Source: Cryptomeria japonica (taxonomy: Eukaryota; Streptophyta; Pinopsida; Cupressales; Cupressaceae). Taken from it: 64,000 bases of DNA. A program made the translations under genes and the position numbers. The notes beneath the pieces were generated by a model. That model made no database searches. It saw only the letters and a list, made by a program, of their open reading frames with translations, and was not told the DNA's origin. The DNA is taken from the NCBI RefSeq assembly GCF_030272615.1, contig NC_081408.1, positions 336,010,793-336,074,792 of the forward strand. Reading direction: 5' to 3'. Of the stretch, positions 11,101 to 23,276 are shown one piece after another. Position 1 is the stretch's first letter. Each line of letters opens with the position of its first letter.

Positions 11101-12180
11101 AAATTATAAAACTCACAAAAACACGCATTTTGCAATAAAGTATTCCTTTTGTGCATAAGACAAACCACTGAGCATTCATCCAACGACACTCGCAATCCGT
11201 TTCACACTGTGCTTTAATGAAATCATGCTTTAACCAGATGAACTTTTTCAATCAAAACCTGACATTCAAACTGATCACAATTGTCATCTCAATCGAATAT
11301 CAGTATCAAAATCATTTGTCTTTGTCACTTCTATCATGGGTCTTATACAGGGTGTGGTATACTCGAAACTAGAGTGTGTCCTGTCTTAGACGGGGTACCG
11401 CATTTCCTGAAACCAGACAGCATGATCGTCCTACCAACGCCTTCAACTTTTGACAATGAAGATCAAGATGTTTGTTTGATTTGCTTGAATTTGTGCATCT
11501 TATCTTTTTATTGATTTATCTTTGGCTTCGATCATGTTCCTATGTCGCTCAATGATGTCACTGAGTGATTTAGAGTGACTGGGATGGTTCATGATCCTTT
11601 TTTTTTTTTTTTAATTGTGATTGTCGTTTGTCTGTGCTGTGTCTGTCTTTCACAAATCGGGTTGCATTTCAGCTCTGGCCTTCAATGCCATGATGCTACG
11701 CATCCATTTTGCTACATAAAAATAAAGGTTCTCACCTACAAAGTGCATTACTGAAAGCAAGTTTTTCTTCGTCTCTAACTGTCCTCTGTCTCATTTCTTA
11801 CTAACATTTCTTCTGTCAGTTCAGATAATCAGTTCAGTCTAGTACTCTGATCTCCACACTTATGCTACATCCTGCATTCATTGGTTAGTACATTTGCATT
11901 CCATCACATCTTACATCAAGCATTTTATCCATTTCATTTCATAAATACATAAAAATACATCCATACATGTTCATACACAATGCATAAGTCATCCATACAT
12001 GAAAAATAACATCAGTCATAACATATTGCATCTCATCATATCGATGCATGTCATATCACATATCATAATAATGTCGGAGTACAAAATTGGACTATCTATC
12101 CTAAGTATGGCTCGCAGGCTGACTACAAAATGTCAAACTACATAATGTCCACTGTCTGTCATATGGAGTACGTGCCTCTA
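11101..12180 (+). other. Noncoding stretch of element E before the PMD gene
   Basis: No gene recognised. It contains a 15-base T run (about 11,600) and, from 11,930 to 12,070, a stretch rich in CATA/TACAT motifs. D has a comparable CATA-rich zone before its PMD tail (about 45,480-45,900). Confidence 0.45.
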
Positions 12181-14045
12181 TCACTGGGTGCTCCCTCTAT
12201 CCTCCTCATCCCTGCCATGTCTTGCAGATGATGTCCCTCTTGGTCCTGGCTATGGTGGTCTCATAGGTCCACTCACCCCCATGCTGCTCAATGACCTCTG
12301 AGAGCATGACCTGCTCTCTATCCTTGATCGTGCCCGATAAGAAGGTGCTCTCCACTCCGGTGGAACTGCTCTCTCATATAGTGTCCTCCAATACAGTCTC
12401 TCCTCTCCGGTCTCTACCAACATCTGTGCCATCTCCCATGCACTGGCATCCCTAATCAACCCAATGAACTCAGTGACTCTCTGTCCCTCTCGCTGTGCCT
12501 GAGCTATGGCTGTATCTCGAGCCTCTGTGAGTCTGGCTATCTCCGCTCTGAACTGCTCATGTTGTCTCTCCAATGTTGCAATGTAATCCTACTGACTCGC
12601 TATGGTAGCCCTGCACATGTCCATCTCATCTGTCCTAGCTATCTCTGGCTCTATGGGAATATCCTGCAATGTCTCCTGATCAGCTGAGTCTGGCTCATCA
12701 TCTTCCTCCCCACCATCATCCCCATCTCCCTCATCCTCATCTTCATCATTTTCCTCTCCATCGTCATCATCCTCCCCACCATCATCCTGTCTCCCTCATC
12801 CTCATCCTCATCCTCATCCTCCTCCTCGTCCTCACCATCTCCCTCTCCTCCCATGAGTGGGAAGTCCTCCTGTCTCCTTGGTACTGGAATATCAGGATCG
12901 GTCAAAGGCACTGGTCGTCGTCGTGCAAACCATGTCTCATATTCCTCTGTAGTTCCAGCATCTACCACATCTGACATCCAATCCCACTGTCTTTGCTGTA
13001 ACTGTGCAAAGTCGGCATATGCTATGTGTGGCTGAATCATACTCCCCCACTGACTCGTCTCTTGGTGAGATCAAGCAAAGCATGCAGTCCTCCAAGGTAC
13101 ATCCTGTGTCTCTCCAAACTATTGTCTGACCCTCTCTGGCAGGTACAACTCAATCACTCTCTAGCGGTTCACTGGTTGCCCAATCAAGTACCTCTCCTAT
13201 CTATAGTATGGTAGCTCATCATGATCATCTGACCATCTGGGGCAATCTCGATATGGCCTCCATATGAACTCCCTTAGTCTGTCTAGCTCATGTCGCCAGT
13301 ATAATATGTATCCAAACGGACCCTGTCTCAGTGCTCCCCCATAGCTATACACATATGGTCGGTGTGGTACAACCTGTCTATCTGTAATCGGCCGACATAT
13401 GGCAATATGCTCGAATGCCCATACCTAAAGCAATGTGACTCCACAGCTCAATGTCTGCACTCCCTGATACGCTATCTGATGCAGCTGGAAATACAACATA
13501 GCAAGTACACATGGTCCCCATGTGTACACTGTCCCCTCTGTCACCATCCGCTCTAGCACTCTTCCCCATCCAATAGGGAATCCATGTCCTCGTCTATCTC
13601 CTGCTAGAAGACATGCTATCACAACTGCTATCACCACATATCGTCGGTCATACTCGGAAGCCATGCTCTCCCAGCCGATCTCTCTCTCGACAATGTCCAA
13701 ATCATCTGTGTCGCACTCAAATAGCCTGCACAATGCATCTCTACCTATCACTGGGTCATACTCTATCATCTCCCCATGTATCAGAATGCGGAGGATGCGC
13801 CATACATCCTCTAGAGTCACCGTCGCCTCGCCAGTCACCAAATGGAATGAGGAAGTCTCTGAATGCCATCGCTCTACCAATGCAGTAAGCAATCCTATGT
13901 TTTCCCTAATCTCGGGCATGTATGTGATGTAATATATCCCCAGTCCAGCTAATGTGTCTCTCTCTGTGCTCTTGAGTCTATGTCATAGCATGAAACAGTC
14001 AAGTCGATTCTCCCGCGTGATCAACGGATACTGTCGGCTCTGCAT
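12181..14045 (-). pseudogene. Antisense PMD (plant mobile domain) gene, copy 2
   Basis: Homologue of copy 1 (4-1839) inside element E, reading from an ATG at 14,045 to TGA at 12,181-12,183. The PMD domain occupies roughly the N-terminal 300 residues. The stretch at 13,425-13,919 is open and shows LVERWHSETSSFHL, TLEDVWRILRILIHGE and an AVVIACLLAGDRRGHGF segment, all typical of plant mobile domains. An acidic DE-repeat (about 12,690-12,850) follows, then a coiled coil (MERQHEQFRAEIARL) and an Arg/Ser-rich tail. Lesions are CGA-to-TGA near residue 20, several Gln-to-stop changes including one CAG-to-TAG near the C-terminus, and a frameshift in the acidic repeat. It is antisense to the retrotransposon, so any transcript needs its own promoter or read-in from the LTR of an opposing element. 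PMD proteins of plants are linked to transposons and silencing; its role here is unknown. Confidence 0.75.
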
Positions 14046-14216
14046 CACAATCGGGGCATTATTTTTGTCAGTTTTAGGGTTTGCTCCTACGGGTTGCATA
14101 TTCTCTTTTTCATGTCAAATCAGGGTGTTTTTCATCTACATTGCCCTATCCTACCCTTATCCCCCCTTTTCCGATCATTCGCATGACATTTTGACAACAA
14201 CTAAGGTTATTAGTGC

Positions 14217-14330
14217 ACAATTGCGCCTGTGTTAGCTAACCTGCGCCTGTGTATCCCTACACAAGCACAGAACACCTGACACAAGCGCAAAACTAGATGA
14301 CACAAGCGTAGAAGTCATCTTGTGCATCCC
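14217..14330. repeat. ACACAAGCGC / GCGCCTGTGT repeat cluster near 3' end of E
   Basis: Sense-type TTGCGCCTGTGT copies are followed by antisense-type ACACAAGCRC copies. ACACAAGCGCAA at 14,281-14,292 can pair perfectly with TTGCGCTTGTGT at 5107-5118 in the same transcript. The remainder to 14,830 has no gene. Confidence 0.6.
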
Positions 14331-14830
14331 CTGTGGGCCCCGCAATGTCCCGTAAGCCATCAAAATTCATGAAATTCAAAACATGGGTTTTCGAGATACA
14401 TACCGCTGCTCCTGCATCCTCCGATCGTCTGAATGTGCGTACACATTCCCCAAGGTGATCCACCATTGGAATGTTCGCCATCTCTCTGCATGTGTCCTTG
14501 TCCAAAGCAACAAATCCTCCTCCTTAGCTAGTGCAAATGAGCAATTGTCACCCTCTTGGTCTCATTTATAGCTCTTTGTCATTGCATAGATGGACGTGTG
14601 TCCTCTCCATCTTATGTTGGTCGCGGTCTTGTGCACCTTACATTGCTTGTCCTTCATGCATCCGATCTCCGATTGTCAGTCCGTTCGATCCTATCATTTT
14701 TATCGATCAATTGGCCTCTTTTCCCCATGTTTTTGGCCAATTCCTCGAGGGGGCATGCATATGTCATTATCGTTGTCTGGAGCATTTTCATTTTTGTTCT
14801 TTGAAACAACGCTTAAAATCGCATTATCTC

Positions 14831-14844
14831 AAAGAGGGGCAAAA
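14831..14844 (+). promoter_or_regulatory. Polypurine tract of element E
   Basis: AAAGAGGGGCAAAA lies directly before TGTAGACACC, identical to O's tract at 2645-2658. Confidence 0.85.
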
Positions 14845-16408
14845 TGTAGACACCTAAAAATGGTCAACGCTTGCGAAGTCATACTTTAACATTTGCGCAT
14901 TGCCTCATTTTAGGTTTTTTTGCGTCGCATTAACATTTCTCCTATGTCATGCACTTGGTTTTTATCATTTGCGAACATCGAGTCATTCTTCTATATTCTT
15001 CAATCATCTCGTCCTCGAATTTGGTCTTGTAGACAACATTATCCAGTCATGATTTTGATCGATTTTATCTTGTTGCATCAATGTGCGTGCTAATTTGTCA
15101 TCATTTTGGACATCGTTAATCCTAATTAGGGTTTTGTCCTCTTTTAAATCTTGTCATTTCATGATCGATTTGTCATCGATCGTGGTCATTTTCAATCTTG
15201 TCGTCTTGCAATCTTGTCGATTTTGTCATTTTGCGATCATTTCGTTATCGATCATTGTCTGTCTCAATTATGTCAATTTGGATCAATTTGTCATTGTTCC
15301 TCATCAATTGGTGCATTTATCAAATCATTTATCACATTGGTCATTTATCAATCCAAAATCAAATCAAATCGAGTCAATTATCTTTCAAGACCTAATTCGT
15401 CTTCCAGAGTTTTGTGATTTAATCATTTAACCTTGTGTGTCATTTCTTCCTCTAGGATTAAATAATTTATTTATTTATCCTAGGTCTTCGTGTCACAATT
15501 AAATGTTTCATTTGATTGGCTAATTAATTATTCCTCTTTTTGTGAATTAATTAATAAATGAAAATTTATTAATTGATTTACCTAATTTCTCCTAACTCCT
15601 AATTTCCTAATTTTTCATTCCCTCTTTGTGAATTAATTGATAAATGAGAAATTATTAATTAATTCACTAAGTTCCTATTTTCCTCTTTTTGTGAATTAAT
15701 TAATAAATTACAAATTATTAATTAATTTACCTAATTTTCTAATTTTCCATTATTTCTAATTCTTAAATTCCACCTATTTTCTAATTTTCTAATTCAAATT
15801 CCACCTAATTAACTTGTCCCTAGTTCTCCCTATTTTTGTGCTTCATGCGTCATACTCTTGACATAGCAATTTGTCATAGAATTTCTCTTGACATAGCAAT
15901 TTGTCATAGAATTTGTCTTGACATAGCAATTTGTCATAGAATCTGTCATAAAATTGTCATAAGCCTCTTTGCATAGCAACATGTCATAACTTTGCTATTC
16001 TTGATTTGAATTTCTATTCGAATCATTATCATGCTAATTTGTCCATTTCTCCAATTTCTCTATAAATTGGATGATCTTCATCAATCAAAGCCGAATCCCT
16101 ATCAGAATATCGAACTTATGCTTCTAGTACTCTTGACCAATAACCAACATCAATCTTGCTTTCAATTGTATGTGCACTTGTAGGTGAGATCCACAAATCC
16201 ATTGAAGAGGAAAGAAGAACAATGGAGTCGCATGGAAGGAGCATTCAAATCATCATCTGGTTTGCATGATATTTGCTCTTGAATGCTTTGTTTTTATGTC
16301 TCTATTGAGTGTGCTTAGGATTAGATCATTGCAATGTGTGTTTGGGATTGAGTTAATAATGATGAATATGTTTCTATTGCTTTGATAATTCCTATTTCCT
16401 ATGCTACA
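14845..16408 (+). repeat. 3' LTR of element E
   Basis: 1,564 bp, TGTAGACACC to ATGCTACA, matching 3,409-4,942. The 30-bp difference is one extra copy of the CTTGACATAGCAATTTGTCA unit (three copies, 15,857-15,946). TATA box at 16,061-16,066. Confidence 0.92.
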
Positions 16409-17189
16409 CTTGTATGTCATTTTCTCCCTCTAGGATTAATAAATTATTTATTTATCCTAAGTCTTCGTGTCACAATTAAATGTTCATTTAATTGGCTAAT
16501 TATTCCTCTTTTCGTGAATTAATTAATAAATGACAAATTATTAATTAATTTACCTAATTTTCCTCTTTTTCTAATTTCCTAATTTCTATTTCATCTAATT
16601 TCAATTCTCTCCTATTTTTCTCTTAATTTCATGGGAATGACATTTCAATTTGTCATAATTTGTCATAATTGACAATCAATCAATTTTGACATAGAAATGT
16701 GTCATAATTTTGTCATAAATTATCAATCAATCAATCTTGCATAGAAAGTGCAAAATTGTCATAATTTGTCATAATTGACATTCTTGATTTGCAATTTCCA
16801 TTCGAATCTCTTCATGCTAATTTGATCTTTTCTCCAATTTGTCTATAAATTGGATGAATTTCTTCAATCCCAACTAATCACTTTATTGAATAAATCATGC
16901 TTCGAGTACTCTTGCGCTATTATCTTGTCTACTTGCTTTTATCTCATGTGTATGCACTTGAAGGTGAGACCCACAAACAAAGGCTATTTGAAGAAGAAAG
17001 AAGAACAATGGAACCGCATGAAGGAAACATTTAGATCTACATTTGGTTTGCTTAGTTTTTAGTTTTGAATGTTTTGCTTTCATGTCTTTATTGATTGTGT
17101 TTAGGATTGATCATTGCATTTGAGCTTTTGTGATTGAGCTTCATTAATGTTGATTTGCTTGTGATGATTTCCGAATTTCCTAGCTTACA
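16409..17189 (+). repeat. 3' LTR of element O, second part
   Basis: Starts with the right copy of E's target duplication (CTTGT, 16,409-16,413) and continues the LTR interrupted at 3408. It shares the AGGATTAATAAATTATTTATTTA block, a TATA box (16,844-16,850), a CTTGAAGGTGAGACCCACAAA-like block and a CTTACA end at 17,189 with E's LTR, but has many small indels. It is preceded by nothing else, which fixes the nesting order O then E. Confidence 0.85.
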
Positions 17190-17192
17190 ATA

Positions 17193-17604
17193 TGAGCTTA
17201 AACTGGTACTAAACTTGGCATAGCAAATGCTGAATTGTAGCAGTACATTATATTGGATTCTCATAATCCATTTTGTAAGTTAGTGAGACTTCTATTTTGT
17301 ATATTGAGCAATGAGCTCTAGGTAGTTGGGCTTCCTACATGTGCAGACACCTCATTGTAAGTATTATACATTCATTGGCTAGTGAGTGAATATTATGGGT
17401 CACAAATCCCACTGAGGTTTTTCCCATATCGGGTCTCCTTGTTAAACATCTTGTGTTATGGTGTGTTTTCTATGTTGTCTTTATTGTTCCTATTTACTGC
17501 ATTAACTCTTATTTACCAGTACATTGTTTTGAAATGCATAATACTTAATAAGGTTAAATATTTTGTTAACCGGTTAGATACTGATTCACCCCCCCTCTCA
17601 GTAT
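17193..17604 (-). repeat. Copia LTR fragment with polypurine junction, minus strand
   Basis: On the minus strand a G-rich run (GAGAGGGGGGG, from about 17,600) is followed by TGAATCAGTATCTAACCGG, consistent with a polypurine tract and LTR start at 17,588. The same junction occurs in plus orientation at 39,805-39,830. The far LTR end is not certain; I place it near 17,193. Confidence 0.5.
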
Positions 17605-17631
17605 CTTTGGGATTGTCATTAATCCTAATAG

Positions 17632-17850
17632 CTGATCCATGAAATTAATCTCCTTCCAAGAAAGAATGTGCTGCCAGTGGTACTCTTTCTATCATCCACA
17701 TCTCCTGCCCAATTTGTATCTATATATGCACATAACTCAAAATTGTCATCCTTAGGATACCATAAACCAAGATTTGCTATGCCTTGCAAGTATCAGAAAA
17801 TCCTTTTTACTGCAGTTTCATGATTTTCTTTAGTATTTATTTGAAATCTC
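17632..17850 (-). pseudogene. Copia RT/RNase H fragment
   Basis: Minus-strand translation gives a recognisable Ty1-copia RNase H start: AVKRIF-stop-YLQG, GLWYPKDDNFEL, YIDTNWAGDVDDRKST and FFLGRRLISW, in the order seen in intact copia polyproteins. The first catalytic Asp is retained. One in-frame stop falls where Arg is usual. The fragment ends abruptly at 17,632 next to the polypurine/LTR junction, so the rest of RNase H was deleted. It belongs with the minus-strand LTR piece on its left. Confidence 0.75.
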
Positions 17851-18005
17851 GAAACAATACACACTACATTCATTATTTTGTTTTCCTTTCTATTTCATGC
17901 ATTAAGTTATATCGGTATTAATATAACTGTTAATCTATTTTATCAGCACTGAGTTTTAAGCTAGAATAATTTGTCTCTCAATTGTCCTTCCCAGTTCCTA
18001 ACAAT

Positions 18006-18017
18006 TGGTATCATAGC
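18006..18017 (+). promoter_or_regulatory. Copia-type primer-binding site (initiator Met tRNA)
   Basis: TGGTATCATAGC follows an LTR-like end CCTAACA (18,003) and matches the TGGTATCAGAGC site of plant copia elements at 11 of 12 positions. The LTR upstream (17,880-18,003) is only partly present and no coding region follows directly. Confidence 0.55.
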
Positions 18018-19940
18018 AATATGCAAAATACCAAATGCAAGCATCCAATCCATGTCTTTGACATAACCAAATGATCTCTAGATGATAACAAGTGATCATC
18101 AACTTCCTGAGCTGCCGAAGAACATATACCGGTGACTGTGCATAAACCAATATCCATACCGGGACCACAATGTTCTGGTTCAACAACAAACCAATATAAC
18201 CAAAGTGCCAAATCAATAATGTATACCTCTAGAAAGATAAGTGTTGTAATCAATGACAACAAAAAATTCAACACATGATGAAGTCATCCATAATCCCAAT
18301 AGAAGTAACTCTTGAATATGATCCTTTGGCTCATGATATGTGCTTGCTATAGTCTATACCTCTTATATTTATGCAAGATGAGGCTAGGTAATGTGTATTG
18401 ATCAATTTTCTATCTCCTCTATGTGTGTTTCCAAAATTCAAGGTGAACTCCTAATAAGCTCCCAAGATGCAAGTATATGCTCCTCTACTTCAAGTGGATC
18501 CTCATGAGGTGTCTCTATTGTGGGTGAAAACCTATCCTATATCACACCTATCAAATTCTATAAGGCTTGTAAGATTTGAGGTCCATACTTGGGCTACTCA
18601 TCTTGGTGAAAACTCTCAAAGTGATATGACTCTTCTTGTCCCTCATGTGAATGTGCTCCTCTTGAAGCACTATGGCATGGATGACCCTTCCTTCCATTTC
18701 CTACACCCTATTTTCTAACCGATACCTCATAACCTTTACCTCACTTCCTATCATTATTACCTTCCATCTACCTTTCATATCCCCTCTCTTAACCTCCTTC
18801 ACTTTTTTACATCCTATCCTAAACCTTAACCTCATACCCATTTACTTTTACTTCACCTACCTAACCCCATCCATCCTTCACATCCTTTTATCTCCCCCCC
18901 TTCACTTTCCTACCTTCCAAACCCCTAACATATCCTAACTTACTCTTTCACCATTACATACTTCATCACTTACCTCCCTATCTTTTCCTAACCCACACCT
19001 CCTAACCTCATACCTCTCAACTTCCATTTTATACCACCTTCCTAACATGGTACACTTATCCTCCCTTCCAAAACACTGACAAAAAATGGCACTTGATCCC
19101 TACACAGTGGTCTCACGATCCTGTAGTATGGAGTTTCTATCATAGCCATATACACTAGCATCCATACCCAAGGTAAGCTCCTCAGCTAGAGCCTATGTTC
19201 AGGCCACTTCCAGTGGATGTCAGATACAAGAGTGGCACAATTTGTGGTTCTTCCCTATTTGATCATGTAGGTTTAGGTCATCCCGCTCCTTAATTAGGGT
19301 CTGCCCTAAGAGGTTATGCCTATAAAGAGGATAATTGATAATTTCATTTGATCAACCATCCAATTCAATCTTATTTATCTCTTTTTATACTAGACAATGA
19401 ATATGAGCTAGAGAAAAAAATTATGAGTAGTAAAATTCATTATAAGAAGGATATAACTTGATCATCAACCAAGACAAATGTAGCCTCCTATGTAAAATTC
19501 AAACAATTTTATCACTACATCAAGAAAATTTGACACATTGTCACAAACATAACAATTTTTTCATTAAGAAAACATCCTATAAATGAATTGGTTGATTACC
19601 CTACCTTTTTTCTTCAACCGGATCTTGGCATCACCCCAATATAGAATGCTTTCCCTCCTTGTAATGCCCAATTTTTTTGTGATGGCATAGGTCAACGGGA
19701 CGAATATGCGGGATTAATGTTTATCAAATGACTTGGCCTTCCTTTTTTTTTTTTAAGTAATGCCGCGGTCATTGGAATTTCCACGAACGCAGGCACTTCT
19801 TCTCAGAAAACACAAATTTCATTCCCAATTCCTTCTCCATCGAAACCAAATGTTGAATTATCATCGGAATTTCAACCAATGAGGGCATTTTTCAAAAAAA
19901 AATCAAATTTGGTCACAATATACCTTTTCCATCGGAAACC
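18018..19940. other. Unassigned, degraded repeat-like DNA
   Basis: No gene or domain recognised. 18,690-19,075 is strongly C/T-rich, with CCTAACCTC, CCTTCC and CCTCATACC motifs, similar in style to a segment of D's LTR (31,768-31,850). A TGTAATGCCC-like LTR start (about 19,660) and CATCGGAA/TTCCATCG motifs (19,845-19,935) hint at further fragments. Confidence 0.4.
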
Positions 19941-19954
19941 TCCATCAAAATTTT

Positions 19955-22080
19955 AGGCCAAATGTATTAGTGGCTAATACATCTATCAAAAGAGATACTT
20001 TGGTTAGGAAACTATTTTCTTTTGAGCTTGAAGAATTTGAACCTTCTAGAGCTGTGAATACTGAACATGCTTTTAATGCATCTACATGAACAACTGATAA
20101 GAAATATTGGAAAGCTTTATATGCAAAGGAATTAGAAAATGTTGAGTTTGAGCAACTTGAAGCACTATTTGCTAGAAGAGTACCCAAAGGACTGGTAGGA
20201 ATTAAGTATGAAGGAAAAGCACCTTTTCAATGTTTTGCATGTAATAAGATTGCTCATTTTGCATCTAGTTGTCCTGAAAGGAATTCAACATTTGAAGAAA
20301 GAGTCAGAAGATCATTTAAGCCTAACCTTGGATATCAAAAAAAGTATAAATACAAGAAAAATAGAGACAAATCATGCTACATAGCAGATGAGGAAGGCAT
20401 TACTAATTTAGATGATGAACCAACATAAGACTCTACTAGTGGATCGGGTAATGGGAAGGAATGGGTAATCCTGGCTATCAAGGAAGATGATCTGGCACTA
20501 GAAGAGAATGTACCTGAAGAGAAGGCACTTACTGCTAAAATTGAAGACAAGGATGAATGGGTAATTGATAGTGGTTGTTCACATCATATGACTAGAGATA
20601 AAGGGAAGTTTCTATTGTTGCAAGAATTTGATGGTGGTCTAGTTAGATTTGGAGATGATGAGGCATGTATGATCAAAGGAAAAGGAACTATATCATTGGA
20701 TGGTAAGAATAATACTAACAATATTTATTATGTTGAAGGTTTAAGGAATAATATTTTGAGTGTAGGACAATTGGTAGACAAGGGATTTCAACTATAGTTC
20801 AAGGATGGAAAATACAAAATCATTAACATATCTGGCTTGGAGATTGCAACCGGTACACAAACAAAAGGTAATATATTTCATTTAAACTCCGGTGAGAAGA
20901 CATGTTTGATTACATAGATTGATGAGAGTTGGTTATGGCATAAAAGGCTGTGTCATGTGAATTTTGATTGCATTGTGAAGATGAGTTCAACTAAGGCATT
21001 TAGGGATATGCCTAAGATTATAAAGCCCTATAATTCGGTATGTAAAGAATGTCAAATGGGTAAACAGGTTAGAACCTCTTTTAGGAGTATACAAGATAAA
21101 TCAAATGATGTTCTTGATCTTATTCATACTGATTTGTGTGGCCCTACTAGTGTTTAAAATTTTCAAGGTGATAGATATTTCATGCTAATCATTGATGATT
21201 ATTCTAGAATGATGGTTACTTTTCTGAGAGAAAAATCTAAAGCATTTGAAAAGTTTAAAATCATTAAGGCCAAAGTGGAAACTAAGACAGGATTAAATAT
21301 TAAATGTTTGAGAGTAGATCATGGTGGTGAGAATTCACATCCATTGAGTTTAACAACTTTTGTGACAAATGTGGTATAAGAAGACAATTTTCTGCTCCCC
21401 GAACACCTCAACAGAATGGAGTTGTGGAAAGTAAGAACAAAAATATCTTGGATACTTCTAGAATAATGATGATGAAAGATATTCTACCTCATATCTATTG
21501 GAGAGAATTAGTGAGTACATTGGTTTCTACATTCAACAAAGTACATATCAGAGAGGATGTCAGTAAGACACCTTATGAATTATGGTTTGGTAATACACCT
21601 ACAGTTAAGTATTTCAGAATTTTTGGTAATAAATGTTATATCAGGCGAGATGATATTATTAGGAAATTTGATCCTAGATGCGATGAAGGAATATTTCTTG
21701 GTTACTCTAATGAAAGCAAAGCATATAGATGTTATAACAAGAGATTGCAGAGAATTGTGGAGAGTGCTTATGTCAAAGTAGATGAGATGAATAGAAGACA
21801 AATCAAAGTTTATGAGAAGGAAGTAGCAGTAGAAATGACTATATCTGAACCGGTAGCACCTTTACTAGAACAAAGAGTTGAACCTGTTACTCTAGCAACA
21901 TCAAAGAATTCTATAGTAACTGAAGAACAGGGCAGAGGAACAAAAAGTTAGAAGACTCCTAGGTATGTGAGATTGAATCATTCAGAAGATCAAATCATTG
22001 GGGATAAGAGTAATGGAGTGATGACAAGAAGAAGGTTGGAAACTAATGAGTTAGGTTTAATTTCACAATTTGTGTTATCA
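19955..22080 (+). pseudogene. Copia gag-protease-integrase, truncated before RT
   Basis: Decayed Ty1-copia polyprotein in one frame, with a frameshift near 21,340. Visible in order: a gag C-terminus with a zinc knuckle (CFACNKIAHFASSC, about 20,235-20,280), and a retropepsin with DSGCSHHM at about 20,570. The integrase HHCC region follows (LWHKRLCH, then CKECQMGKQ), then the integrase core with HTDLCGP, RVDHGGEN and NGVVESKNK, carrying the expected D, D and E. The sequence ends near 22,080 in the linker before RT. Stops such as FQL-stop, LIT-stop and TSV-stop are TAG where Gln is expected. It is followed directly by the leader of copy A, so the RT-RNase H half was lost at that junction. Confidence 0.85.
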
Positions 22081-22082
22081 GT

Positions 22083-23276
22083 AATTTGAGTGGTGTTGTA
22101 ATTTTCCTGATATCTCTGAAAGTTTCTGCAAATTTTCAATGTTCCAAGTCTGTAGGTTTAAGCTTCTAAGGGTTTAGGGTTTAATTAATTTAAATCATAA
22201 AAAACCTTTATATGTCTCTTGTCCTAAGGGAAGGTTTTTTTAATCATTACCTTTTTCAACACTTAACCGGAAGGGTCATTATGTCATTGAAAGGGGCCAT
22301 TTAAGTCTTAAGCCTAGGCAAGTTTCATTTTTTATTAAAGTTGGAGCACTTTAATTTTCTCTAAGTCCTAAATAAGATCTTTAACACATGTATTGGGTTC
22401 TTAAAATTTGGGCAGATGTAAGAGATATAATGGTGGTTGCAAGACTGCGAAAGGAAGTTTTACATTGAATAGTCTTCGCGACTCAATGACAAGCTACCAG
22501 TGGTGGGGCTGGGTGGAGATCCAGCGATGGAGCAGTGGTGTTCAAGTGGCGAAGGTGTCTTAAAGTTCAAGCAATAAAGATTTGATCCTACGGTGATCGT
22601 AAGACTGCGATGAAAAGTAGCAAGACCTTTACCCTTCGCGGATCAGCGACTAAAGGGTGGGCCCGACAAGTGCGAGCTGCTGAAGTGCTTTAAAGTGTTG
22701 TTAGATATAAAGAGATCCAATGGTAGTCATGAGACCATGATGATAAGATACAAGTCTTTTACCCATCGCGACTCAACGACTAAAGGCAGATAGATACAGT
22801 ATGGCGGGCCCTCTTCACAAGACTTAAGAGATTAAAAGGCATGTTAGATTTGAGTGATCTAATAGTTGTCATTGAGCCATGAACAAGAGTTGCGAGTTCT
22901 TTATCCTTCACAGATTAGCGAATGAAAGAAAAAATGCACTAAAGTCCCTTTTAGTCCATTGGAGTGGAAAGTTTGAAATTCAAACAAATTAATTGCAGAG
23001 CATGTGGCTTGGTTAATGAGAATTAATGTTGATTTGCCACTGAGGTTTCTTCATAACATGTTGTTTTTTGAGATTTTGATTGTAAAAAAGATTTCACGAA
23101 GGGTTTGCAGAGACAAAGTTTGTAGCTTCTATGGGTTTTCTGGTGACAAGTAAGTTGTTTTACAACTTCTATATTTGCAACTTCTACTCTTGTGTGTTGG
23201 CATTATCTAGTTCTGGAAAATTTGAAGGGTTGTTTAAATCAAAAAGTTAAAATAAGGTAAACCCTAGATTATCAAA
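22083..23276 (+). promoter_or_regulatory. Leader of gene-family copy A
   Basis: Noncoding. A block at 22,263-22,338 (CTTAACCGGAAGGGTCA, GAAAGGGGCCA, AAGCCTAGGC) is shared with copies B (25,884-25,961) and, more weakly, C (47,063-47,144). The hairpin-unit array follows (22,425-22,930). A splice-donor-like ACAAGTAAGTT at 23,145-23,155 is also present in B at the corresponding place, so the leader may contain an intron before the ATG at 23,277. Confidence 0.55.
22425..22930 (+). repeat. Hairpin-unit array, copy A (four units)
   Basis: Four units spaced ~130-150 bp, beginning near 22,430, 22,580, 22,713 and 22,853. Each starts with GATCYAATGG-like sequence, then a small inverted repeat such as TCATGAGACCATGA (22,728-22,741). 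About 40 nt later comes a second one such as TCGCGGATCAGCGA (about 22,636-22,649), then AAAGG and, in most units, GGGCCC-like sequence. Confidence 0.65.

Larger units (their letters stand above)
3409..16408 (+). mobile_element. Element E: complete 13-kb non-autonomous LTR retrotransposon
   Basis: Complete element, TG...CA ended, with LTRs 3,409-4,942 and 14,845-16,408 and 5-bp duplications (CTTGT) on both sides. A primer-binding-site candidate follows the 5' LTR and a polypurine tract precedes the 3' LTR. The interior holds a repeat cluster (5,065-5,180), a conserved leader (about 5,435-5,725), a long sense reading frame (7,017-9,902, one internal stop), ~30-bp A-rich tandem repeats and an antisense PMD gene (12,181-14,045). 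I find no retropepsin, RT, RNase H or integrase motif, so it probably depends on a partner for mobilisation. Leader, A-rich repeats and antisense PMD gene match the layout of Tat-type element D, suggesting E is a derivative of such an element. It sits inside the LTR of O. Confidence 0.9.

Noticed and set aside
10997-11251. Phe-rich minus-strand frame
   Set aside because: Reverse complement of the A-rich tandem array; not a plausible protein.
18690-19075. CCTAACC-rich tract resembling interstitial telomeric repeat
   Set aside because: The spacing is irregular and the plant CCCTAAA heptamer is not repeated in tandem; it is a general C/T-rich tract like that in D's LTR.
20570-21951. A complete active copia element at 20-22 kb
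   Set aside because: Multiple stops, a frameshift near 21,340, and no RT, RNase H or flanking LTR pair.
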